6,075 nucleotides of DNA. It comes from Syntrophomonadaceae bacterium. Its GTDB lineage: Bacteria; Bacillota_D; Dethiobacteria; DTU022; UBA8154. Made by a program: the position numbers and the translations under genes. Location of the stretch: contig SKMY01000119.1 in assembly GCA_007120815.1 (NCBI GenBank), forward strand, positions 1-6,075, written 5' to 3'. Below the pieces are notes generated by a model. The model ran no database searches, was not told the origin of the DNA, and saw only the letters and a list, made by a program, of their open reading frames with translations. This document shows positions 1-6,075 of this stretch, piece after piece (positions within the stretch are counted from its first letter, which is position 1; every line of letters begins with the position of its first letter).

Positions 1-58
1 AAACCGTGTTAGACTCGCACTAAAAAGCAGATCAGCAGCTTGACCAGATACGACGTGA

Positions 59-85
59 AACGCCTCTTTGATAAAAAGAGGCGTT
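59..85 (-). terminator. Strong hairpin at the 3' end of the TPR-HTH gene, probable terminator
   Basis: An 11-bp perfect stem (59-69 pairs with 75-85) encloses a 5-base loop. On the minus strand the stem includes the last two bases of the TAA stop codon of the upstream gene. Only a short T run (TTT, then CACG) follows on that strand, so it is weaker than a textbook intrinsic terminator. On the plus strand it is followed by AATCATTTT, so it might also serve a convergent gene ending left of the window. The pairing is seen directly; the terminator role is inferred from position. Confidence 0.6.
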
Positions 86-1220
86 AATCATTTTCCCGTT
101 GGGTCAGGTATCGAAGCATATTGTGATACGCCCGATGCTCAATATTCAAAACGCGATTGATTTCCCGGTAACGTAAGGAAACGCTCGATGCCGAAACGTT
201 GTACTGTCTGGCAATTGTCTTCTGGGTCAGATTTAGAAAATGATACCTGGCCAGGGCATATTCCAGTCCGGCCGCCCAGGTTTCCACCTTGGTAATTCGA
301 GGGGCCCGGGGGTAAACATTGTTTAGAAAGTCAATCCAGATGGCCTGGAGGTCCTCATAAAATTGTTCGTTATAACTTTCACTGGCCCGCATATTGCGCA
401 GTGCCATATCCAGTACATCCTGCCAGTGGTCGTGCCAATTAGATGAAAGCAGCGGATAATAGGTTAAATCGATTTCCCTGAGACCGCCTTCCATGAAAAC
501 AGGAATAACGCTTTTCACTCCCAGGTTCTTCAGCTTGAGCAGCGCTTGCAGGCGCAGTCGCTGACAAATCCACGGATTACGCACAAATTCCATCAGCGCG
601 ATTTTCCCCGCATTGTCTCCAGACATCAATCCAAACATGTGAATGGCGTTTTCGACATCTTCCTTGTTGTGGTGATAAAGATCTCTCCACAAGGCGTACT
701 GCACGGTTTTGCTGGCTTTGTATCGGTCAAGGAGTTCTTTTTCGTCGGGATTGCACTCCCTTAGCATACTGGAGTTAGAGGCACTGTCTTCTTCCTGTCG
801 ATGAAGTTCCATTTCTTCTTCAGTTAACACGAAAAGGAGTTCTTCCGCATCTACGGCCATATCTCCATCGGGTGTGCACTGCAAGTATAGGCTTAAGTAA
901 TATCGTGCCTTTTCCAGATCGTCCGTTAACCCGTAGTTTACTGCCATAAGGAAAAAACATTCCGTTAAGGACGGATCCAGTTTGTTCACAATAAATGAAA
1001 ACACCTGGTTGGCCTTTTCCAAATAACCCATACGACTCAGCAAGCAAGCTAAATTGTAATGATGGATGGAATTATCCGGCTCAACCTCGATGGTTTTCTT
1101 GAAAAAAATGAGGGCCTTGTTTAGTTTGTTTTGTTGATAATACTGGTTCCCTTTTTGAAAATAGTAACTGGCGTTTTGCAAAAAGGGGACCACTTTTGGA
1201 GACGCTTTTATTCGCTTCAT
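84..1220 (-). CDS. TPR-repeat protein with C-terminal helix-turn-helix-like segment, function unknown
   Basis: A 378-residue soluble protein with no signal peptide or membrane segment. Residues about 17-118 read as three tetratricopeptide repeats (for example NKLNKALIFFKKTIEVEPDN, then an NLACLL...GYLEKA repeat), a fold that usually mediates protein-protein contact. An acidic linker rich in Glu and Ser follows (about 133-160). The middle (about 170-300) is helical and unrecognised. The C-terminus (about 331-354, LTQKTIARQYNVSASSVSLR, then YREI) looks like a helix-turn-helix, resembling the repeat motif of TFIIB/cyclin-like folds or of sigma-4-type domains. The ATG start is supported by GGTGAT at 1226-1231, an exact complement of the 16S tail, five bases upstream. 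It lies 263 bases after the YhaM-like gene, with its own candidate promoter. TPR plus HTH suggests a regulator or adaptor, but that is inference and no target can be named. Confidence 0.85.
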   Translation of the reverse strand: MKRIKASPKVVPFLQNASYYFQKGNQYYQQNKLNKALIFFKKTIEVEPDNSIHHYNLACLLSRMGYLEKANQVFSFIVNKLDPSLTECFFLMAVNYGLTDDLEKARYYLSLYLQCTPDGDMAVDAEELLFVLTEEEMELHRQEEDSASNSSMLRECNPDEKELLDRYKASKTVQYALWRDLYHHNKEDVENAIHMFGLMSGDNAGKIALMEFVRNPWICQRLRLQALLKLKNLGVKSVIPVFMEGGLREIDLTYYPLLSSNWHDHWQDVLDMALRNMRASESYNEQFYEDLQAIWIDFLNNVYPRAPRITKVETWAAGLEYALARYHFLNLTQKTIARQYNVSASSVSLRYREINRVLNIEHRAYHNMLRYLTQREND

Positions 1221-1318
1221 TTTATATCACCACTAGCAACGTAAGATTCCATGATAAACCGGGGCAATCCTCTAAAACACGTATTGAATATTCTTAGCCA
1301 GTTAAAGAAAAAATAAAC

Positions 1319-1349
1319 ATCATAACAGGTATCCTTTAAGTTAAAACAA
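1319..1349 (-). promoter_or_regulatory. Candidate promoter of the TPR-HTH gene
   Basis: On the minus strand an extended -10 (TGTTATGAT, i.e. TG-n-TATGAT, with the hexamer at 1319-1324) lies downstream of a weak -35 TTGTTT at 1344-1349, with a 19-base spacer. Transcription would start near 1312, giving a leader of about 90 bases before the ATG. The extended -10 makes up for the poor -35. The surrounding 263-base intergenic region is AT-rich and shows no recognisable gene; short open frames in it look like noise. No convincing terminator was seen just after the upstream gene, so read-through is also possible. Confidence 0.4.
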
Positions 1350-1483
1350 ACACATACCCGGAATAAACTAATTCGGCACAATATGGTAATGTCCTGCAAG
1401 CTTTAATGTTTTTGGAAGCGACAGAACCCTCCCTGCAGTATCTCTTACCATTACTATGGGTTGTCACAGTGAATTGCGCACGT

Positions 1484-2464
1484 TCAATCCTGGGTGACTG
1501 AATAAAAACCGGTAAATACCCGCCTCCCAAGGAACCGGTCCCATTCCGTCCAGGTCGAATCCTTTTGATGATTTTTATCCATGACGTGGAAAAACTGCTT
1601 CATACGGGCGCTCAAGAGGTCTGCATGAAAAAGGGCGAAGGCCTCAAAGATCTGGGGCACCTCCGGTGAACCCCACTCCTTTTCTCCGTGATGGCTTAGT
1701 ATCATGTGCTCCAGGGCAAGCATTAATGGATCGGGAAAACCAGAAACCTCTTGCACCTTTTCTCTAATCATGCCCGCACCGATGCTAATATGCCCGAGCA
1801 AACGTCCCCGATCGGTCTGTTGGAATGTAAAGCTATCCAAATCATATTCCTCAATTTTACCCAGGTCATGTAAAACCGACCCGGTAACTAATAGAGAGCC
1901 GTCCAGTTTTTCCGGATACAACTCAATTAATTTTAAGCAGATCTCTGCAACTTCCAGGGTATGCTCCAGCAGCCCGCCGAGATAATTATGGTGAATGGTC
2001 TTGGCAGCGGGAGCCAGCATAAATCGGTCCAGAATCTTTTGGTCGTCAAAAATCACTTGGAGCAGTTTATTCAAATAAGGGTTGCTTACCGCCTGAGAAG
2101 TAATGCGCAGGAGACTACACCACATTTCACGGGAATCCCTTGAAGAGGAAGGCTGAAAGTGATGGCGGTTAATTTTGTCTTTGTCTAGTTTTTGGAAGTA
2201 GTTCACAACCAGTTGGGGACCATAATAATCAGTCACTTCCCCGGAGACGAGTAAAACATCATCCGGTCGTATGGGTTCGGTGACCATGGATTTATCCCAG
2301 ATAATACCCTTGATGGTGCCGCTGATATCTCCAAGCAGCAGCTTGACAAAGTATTCTCCAGATTTGGAAGGGGCGGAATAAGATAGTTCTTTAACATCAG
2401 CCACGACGAATTGTGCCTGTACCTGGGAGCCGATTTTTAAATCCTTTACAAATTGCTTGCTCAA
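1484..2464 (-). CDS. yhaM: YhaM-family 3'-5' exoribonuclease (OB-fold plus HD domain)
   Basis: Predicted cytoplasmic, metal-dependent 3'-5' exoribonuclease for RNA turnover, 326 residues (B. subtilis YhaM is about 314). Numbered from the TTG start, residues about 3-96 form an OB-fold nucleic-acid-binding domain (VKLLLGDISGTIKGIIWD). About 150-285 form an HD phosphohydrolase domain with likely metal ligands His159, His168 (GGLLEHTLEV), His199-Asp200 (HDLGKIEEY), His225 (GHISIG), His253, His258-His259 (SHHGEKEWGSP) and Asp282. The tail FLGRRVFTGF resembles the family's C-terminal end. The start was chosen for its Shine-Dalgarno sequence; an in-frame GTG at 2489-2491 would add nine residues but has none. 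It is separated from metF by a terminator, so it is a transcription unit distinct from the acetyl-CoA pathway genes. The family call is firm; the exact RNA substrates are unknown. Confidence 0.88.
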   Translation of the reverse strand: MSKQFVKDLKIGSQVQAQFVVADVKELSYSAPSKSGEYFVKLLLGDISGTIKGIIWDKSMVTEPIRPDDVLLVSGEVTDYYGPQLVVNYFQKLDKDKINRHHFQPSSSRDSREMWCSLLRITSQAVSNPYLNKLLQVIFDDQKILDRFMLAPAAKTIHHNYLGGLLEHTLEVAEICLKLIELYPEKLDGSLLVTGSVLHDLGKIEEYDLDSFTFQQTDRGRLLGHISIGAGMIREKVQEVSGFPDPLMLALEHMILSHHGEKEWGSPEVPQIFEAFALFHADLLSARMKQFFHVMDKNHQKDSTWTEWDRFLGRRVFTGFYSVTQD

Positions 2465-2473
2465 TAATTGAAT

Positions 2474-2481
2474 ACCCCCTT
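2474..2481 (-). promoter_or_regulatory. Shine-Dalgarno sequence deciding a TTG start of the YhaM-like gene
   Basis: AAGGGGGT differs from the ideal AAGGAGGT by one A-to-G change that can still form a G-U wobble with the 16S tail. It sits nine bases upstream of TTG (2462-2464). The upstream in-frame GTG at 2489-2491 has no comparable sequence at usable spacing, so TTG is favoured. Confidence 0.65.
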
Positions 2482-2540
2482 TATTGATCACTTCTGGATT
2501 TCATTCGTATTTCCTGCAGAAAAAATAAAAAACCTCCTGT

Positions 2541-2546
2541 ATTGTA
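2541..2546 (-). promoter_or_regulatory. Candidate -10 element of the YhaM-like gene
   Basis: TACAAT on the minus strand matches five of six bases of the sigma-A -10 consensus and lies between the metF terminator and the YhaM-like gene. No good TTGACA-like -35 is visible at 16-18 bases upstream, so the call is weak. A start near 2534 would put an AGGAGG (2533-2538) and two T runs (2520s-2530s) at the beginning of the leader. Confidence 0.3.
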
Positions 2547-2581
2547 AAAGATTTAGATAAAGGGACGTTCAGCCCTGTTGA

Positions 2582-2594
2582 ATGCAGCGTGCAT
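2582..2594. repeat. Short palindrome ATGCA-gcg-TGCAT upstream of the YhaM-like gene
   Basis: Two perfect 5-base arms (2582-2586 and 2590-2594) flank a 3-base centre, between the metF terminator and the candidate -10 of the next gene, roughly 36 bases or more upstream of that -10. It could be a small operator or chance; arms of this length are common by chance. Confidence 0.3.
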
Positions 2595-2597
2595 GGA

Positions 2598-2636
2598 ATA
2601 AAAACAAGCCGCCCCTTTGTTATGACCGGGGCAGCT
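2598..2636 (-). terminator. Rho-independent terminator after metF
   Basis: On the minus strand the transcript forms a GC-rich stem (2628-2636 with 2607-2615: GCTGCCCC against GGGGCGGC, one A-C mismatch) around a 12-base loop, followed at once by TTGTTTTTATT. It begins 30 bases after the metF stop codon. This is a textbook intrinsic terminator and marks the end of the acsD-acsE-metV-metF transcription unit. Confidence 0.88.
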
Positions 2637-2666
2637 CATTTCTAAGAAAATGCTTATCAAGTGGTG

Positions 2667-3599
2667 TTAATTAACTTTGGGTCGCGGGTACAGCCCGGCA
2701 CTTTCTACGATCTCGGGAACAACTTCTTCCCAGGCTATAGCCATCACATGGACACCGGCTACACCTTCAATTTCTTTAAGACGCTGAATGGTTTCGATCG
2801 CAATCTTAAGACCTTCTTTTTTCTTGTCTTCGGCGCCTTTAACCCGCTGAATTAATTCTTCCGGAACAATCATACCGGAAACGTTATTCTGCATGTAGCG
2901 GGCCATCCCCACGGATTTAATCGGTGTCACTCCACCCATGATTTTTACTTTTTTGTGAAGCCCCAGTTCCCGAACCATTTCCATCCACTTTTCGAAACGT
3001 TCCAGGTCGAAGATACACTGGGTCTGAACAAACTGCGCCCCGGCTGCTGCCTTTTTGGCCAGCCGCAGCGCACGATATTCAAAGGGGTCGGCAAATGGAT
3101 TGGCCACGGCGCCGATGAAAACCCTGGGCAGCGGATGGTCCAGTTTATCTCCGCCGATAAAAACCCCTTCATCTCTCATATTTTTTACGGTCTGAATAAG
3201 CTGGGTGGAATCCAGGTCATTCACGTTCTTACAGCTAACCTCATTACCGAAATTCCCATGGTCTCCTTGCAGGCACAGGAAGTTTCGAGCGCCAAAACTT
3301 GCAGCGCCCAGAACGTCCGCCTGCAGGCAAATCCGGTTTCGGTCACGGCAGGTCATCTGTACAACCGGCTCCATGCCCCGCTGAACCAGATGGGCAGCCA
3401 CTCCGATACTGGAAGTTCTTACGATTGCTGTCTGGTTATCGGTAATGTTGTACGCATCTACGTGATTGCGCATTTCTTCAGCATGGTGCAGCGTTGTTTC
3501 AATGTTAGCACTCTTTGGCGGGCCCAGTTCCCCCGTAACTGCAAAGTGCCCGGCCTCAAATATCTTTTCAAGGTTACTTTCCATTTTCAAGCCTGACAT
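2667..3599 (-). CDS. metF: Methylenetetrahydrofolate reductase, MetF subunit
   Basis: Reduces 5,10-methylene-THF to 5-methyl-THF, the last step of the methyl branch before the corrinoid protein; cytoplasmic, FAD/FMN-dependent TIM barrel. Numbered from the first ATG (310 residues), visible family features are VTGELGPPK with the probable catalytic Glu24, the flavin-site stretch QMTCRDRNR (81-89), LCLQGDH with Asp113 matching the conserved L-x-x-GD motif, QTQCIFD (192-198), and GGVTPI (222-227). Length is normal for the family. The start is uncertain: AAGGGAGG (3600-3607) abuts the first ATG with no spacing, so the in-frame TTG at 3588-3590 (nine bases away) or ATG at 3582-3584 may be the true start. 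It overlaps metV by 26 bases (11 if the later ATG is used), which implies translational coupling and a MetV-MetF complex. Last gene of the operon. Confidence 0.93.
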   Translation of the reverse strand: MSGLKMESNLEKIFEAGHFAVTGELGPPKSANIETTLHHAEEMRNHVDAYNITDNQTAIVRTSSIGVAAHLVQRGMEPVVQMTCRDRNRICLQADVLGAASFGARNFLCLQGDHGNFGNEVSCKNVNDLDSTQLIQTVKNMRDEGVFIGGDKLDHPLPRVFIGAVANPFADPFEYRALRLAKKAAAGAQFVQTQCIFDLERFEKWMEMVRELGLHKKVKIMGGVTPIKSVGMARYMQNNVSGMIVPEELIQRVKGAEDKKKEGLKIAIETIQRLKEIEGVAGVHVMAIAWEEVVPEIVESAGLYPRPKVN

Positions 3600-4254
3600 C
3601 CTCCCTTACTGATGTTCTTGGACCTCCGTGGTGAGAAGTGGCCCAATTCTTCGGGGGGCGAATTACGGCCATTCTTCCTCCCATTCCCAGCTTCACCAGG
3701 CGTTCATAAATCAGGTGCCAGGCACAGTCCACATCTTTGCTGACTTCACATTTCCCCTCTTGAGACCCTCCACAGGGCCCGTTCATCATGCTCTTGGAAC
3801 AGCGAGCAACAGGACAAATACCCATGGTCAGGCCCAACTCACAATCGCCACAGCCCAGGCAGTTCTCCGTCCAAACGCCTTGCTCCAGGGGATAGCCCAT
3901 AAAGGTGGTATTCAAACCCGGAAGAACAATCTTCTCAGGCAGGCGTGTCGTCATGGTCTGAACGCCCACACCGCAGGCCAGGGAAAGCACAGCATCATAC
4001 TCGGCAAGTTTTTCTTTATAATCATCTATAAATTCATATTCACACTGACGAACCAGTGTATAGACATCGATTTCGGCGTCTTTTCCTGCTTTTTGCCTCA
4101 TTACAGAAAGAGCGGATGCCGTTTCAGCTGCTTCCTTTTCACCGCCGGCCAGGCATACGGTAACACAGGTACCGCATCCCAAAACCAGTATCTTACGGAA
4201 AGGTTCGAGCAGCTCAGCGATTTCCGCCAGGGGTTTTCGTTCACCAACGATCAT
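3574..4254 (-). CDS. metV: MetV, cysteine-rich partner of methylenetetrahydrofolate reductase (MTHFR C-terminal domain family)
   Basis: A 226-residue protein of the family that partners MetF in acetogens and is thought to bring electrons to its flavin. It is very cysteine-rich. The N-terminal part has LGCGTCVTVC (Cys27, Cys30, Cys34), then Cys71 and Cys94 (LACGVG). The C-terminal part has NCLGCGDCELG (Cys132, Cys135, Cys138), then Cys147, Cys152, Cys161 (NGPCGG), Cys169 and Cys177, suited to iron-sulfur and/or zinc binding. The ATG start has AGGTGA (4261-4266) six bases upstream. The 3' end overlaps metF in another frame. Moorella MetVF co-purifies with HdrABC-MvhD; those genes are not in this window, so the electron donor is unclear. 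The family call is firm; cluster number and type are inferred. Confidence 0.9.
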   Translation of the reverse strand: MIVGERKPLAEIAELLEPFRKILVLGCGTCVTVCLAGGEKEAAETASALSVMRQKAGKDAEIDVYTLVRQCEYEFIDDYKEKLAEYDAVLSLACGVGVQTMTTRLPEKIVLPGLNTTFMGYPLEQGVWTENCLGCGDCELGLTMGICPVARCSKSMMNGPCGGSQEGKCEVSKDVDCAWHLIYERLVKLGMGGRMAVIRPPKNWATSHHGGPRTSVREDVRLENGK

Positions 4255-4456
4255 TTTTCCTCACCTTCCCTCTCCATATGCCTTGGAAAAATAAAAGAAT
4301 GGGCCGGAACACCTGTTACAAATCCGTTCCTTTTAAAAAAGATAATCGGTCTAATCGTGCAGCGAGCGTTACTAGAGTTAGGCCTGATTTAATAAAGGGT
4401 TCTTGCAAATATGTTGTATCGTTTTTTGCTTGTTTCCAGCCCAATCTTATTACCAT

Positions 4457-5269
<813 letters not shown>

Positions 5270-5282
5270 TTAACTTATGCTG

Positions 5283-5308
5283 ACCGAAAAGCAGCGCAGG
5301 CTTTCGGT
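5283..5308 (-). other. Intergenic hairpin between acsD and acsE
   Basis: A nine-pair stem (5283-5292 with 5300-5308, one bulged A at 5290) around a 7-base loop lies in the 76-base acsD-acsE gap, 20 bases after the acsD stop and ahead of the acsE ribosome binding site. No T run follows it on the minus strand, so it does not look like an intrinsic terminator. A role in mRNA processing, 3'-end protection of the acsD message or setting relative subunit levels is possible but inferred. Confidence 0.55.
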
Positions 5309-5327
5309 TTATATCTAACAATCGGGT

Positions 5328-6075
5328 CTAGTAACTGTTGTCCTGCATTAATTCATCGATGTTTTGCTTAACCAGTTTAACTGCCTGGGGATGGCGCATA
5401 ACCAAAATGTTCATTCCTGCTTGCATTAAAGCCATTGCCGTAACAGCTTCCCAGGCCAAAGAGCGCTCTGGTTGCTCGCCCCAGCTGGGCTCTTCCTCTG
5501 CGGGTATGAAGGTTTCTTTCTTGCTCCAAACTTCATGGCCAACGTTTCCGATCATGGGCATGGCCAGCATGCGGTCACCGTTCAAGGCGCCAAAACGGGC
5601 ACGTTCCATGATGGAATAGCTGTATTCAATCCCGTAGCCCAGTGCGGCGATAGTCGGGTCAATAACAATGCGCTCCAGCAGGGGGGTGCTCATTTCAGAA
5701 ATCAAAATGTTCAGCTGCTTGGCAATGTTAATGTCAATGGGAGACTGGGCAATTACAGAGTGCTTGTAAGCCATGGCAGCGCTGGCCACTGACTTGAAGT
5801 TTTCCGCCTCAGCGACACCCAGCAGAAGGTTTTCACCTTCGCCTGCTTCACCAATGGGTCCGATGATGGCATTGTCTTTCTCCAGCTTGCCGCATCCGTA
5901 AACGATCAGGGGTACACCAACGGCCTCCAGGACTTTTTTCAGCGTTGCGATGCAGTCTTCCGCCGAAGCGTCGTTCAGATCGGGGTCGGCGCTTTTAAAG
6001 CGCAGGGCAATCATATCTGCACCGTATTCCTCTACACATTTCTTGGCCCATGCGGCGGGATCGTTTAACGCATCG
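5328..6075 (-). CDS. acsD: Corrinoid/iron-sulfur protein small subunit AcsD (CdhD family), 5' end cut by the window edge
   Basis: Small subunit of the corrinoid iron-sulfur protein, the methyl carrier between AcsE and acetyl-CoA synthase; partner of the AcsC subunit, which carries the iron-sulfur cluster. The reading frame stays open to the right edge: 20 residues (DALNDPAAWAKKCVEEYGAD) precede the first internal Met at 6012-6014, so that Met is not the start. 248 residues are visible of about 320 expected, with perhaps 70 N-terminal residues missing. Family-typical stretches are VYGCGKLEKDN, IGPIGEAGEGENLLLG, SPIDINIAKQLNI, DPTIAALGYGIEYSYSIMER, and the end LMQAGMNILVMRHPQAV. No cluster-type Cys motif is seen, as expected for this TIM-barrel subunit. 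The gene ends with TAG. The adjacent acsE fits the conserved acsD-acsE order. Confidence 0.95.
   Translation of the reverse strand, partial: DALNDPAAWAKKCVEEYGADMIALRFKSADPDLNDASAEDCIATLKKVLEAVGVPLIVYGCGKLEKDNAIIGPIGEAGEGENLLLGVAEAENFKSVASAAMAYKHSVIAQSPIDINIAKQLNILISEMSTPLLERIVIDPTIAALGYGIEYSYSIMERARFGALNGDRMLAMPMIGNVGHEVWSKKETFIPAEEEPSWGEQPERSLAWEAVTAMALMQAGMNILVMRHPQAVKLVKQNIDELMQDNSY

Noticed and set aside
2..43. Open plus-strand frame from the left edge to a TGA at 41-43, possibly the end of a convergent gene
   Set aside because: Only 13 codons are visible and the residues match no recognised protein end; the bidirectional-looking hairpin at 59-85 is compatible with it but is not proof.
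1383..1451. Inverted pair ATGGTAA (1383-1389) and TTACCAT (1445-1451)
   Set aside because: Seven-base arms 55 bases apart in AT-rich DNA are expected by chance, and no T run or operator context supports a function.
1217..1530. Two short minus-strand open frames in and around the YhaM-TPR intergenic region
   Set aside because: Low-complexity translations without recognised motifs; one runs into the 3' end of the YhaM-like gene in another frame, and the other ends at the TPR start.
2489..2491. GTG as the start of the YhaM-like gene
   Set aside because: No ribosome binding site at usable spacing and the extra nine residues look unlike family N-termini; the TTG at 2462-2464 has a near-ideal Shine-Dalgarno sequence.
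2955..3596. 213-codon open frame on the plus strand opposite metF
   Set aside because: Antisense shadow of metF with no family features.
3628..4392. 254-codon open frame on the plus strand opposite metV
   Set aside because: It lies antisense to a well-recognised gene, has no recognisable domain, and arises from codon bias of metV.
5328..6014. Treating the Met at 6012-6014 as the acsD start
   Set aside because: The frame is open beyond it to the window edge and encodes family-typical residues, so the gene is cut by the window and starts outside it.

Overview
The window is a chromosomal segment of an anaerobic, most likely Gram-positive (Firmicutes) organism that uses the Wood-Ljungdahl (reductive acetyl-CoA) pathway. 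The methyltransferase AcsE closely resembles, from memory, the Moorella thermoacetica enzyme. The next transcription unit encodes a YhaM-type exoribonuclease, a family typical of Firmicutes. A Peptococcaceae/Desulfotomaculum-like or related acetogenic clostridial host is my best guess, from gene content only. All real genes lie on the minus strand, so the biological order runs from the right edge to the left.

Right part (about 2598-6075): the end of a methyl-branch/carbonyl-branch operon. The order is acsD (corrinoid iron-sulfur protein small subunit, 5' end outside the window), acsE (methyl-THF:corrinoid protein methyltransferase), metV (cysteine-rich MTHFR partner) and metF (methylene-THF reductase). 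MetVF makes methyl-THF, AcsE moves the methyl group to the cobamide of the AcsCD protein, and AcsCD delivers it to acetyl-CoA synthase. metV and metF overlap. A clear intrinsic terminator follows metF. A hairpin lies between acsD and acsE, and a 202-base gap with no recognisable gene separates acsE from metV. In Moorella the Hdr/MvhD electron-transfer genes sit next to metVF; here they are not between acsE and metV or after metF.

Middle (1484-2597): a separately transcribed gene for a YhaM-family OB-fold/HD-domain 3'-5' exoribonuclease. Its best start is a TTG with a near-perfect Shine-Dalgarno sequence. The leader carries a possible seven-codon open reading frame that ends in that Shine-Dalgarno sequence.

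Left part (1-1483): a 378-residue protein with N-terminal TPR repeats and a C-terminal helix-turn-helix-like segment, function unknown. It has a plausible extended -10 promoter upstream, and a strong hairpin overlaps its stop codon. No RNA genes, CRISPR arrays or mobile elements were seen. I found no convincing undescribed system; the points most worth checking are the unusual met/acs layout, the TPR-HTH protein and the leader signals.
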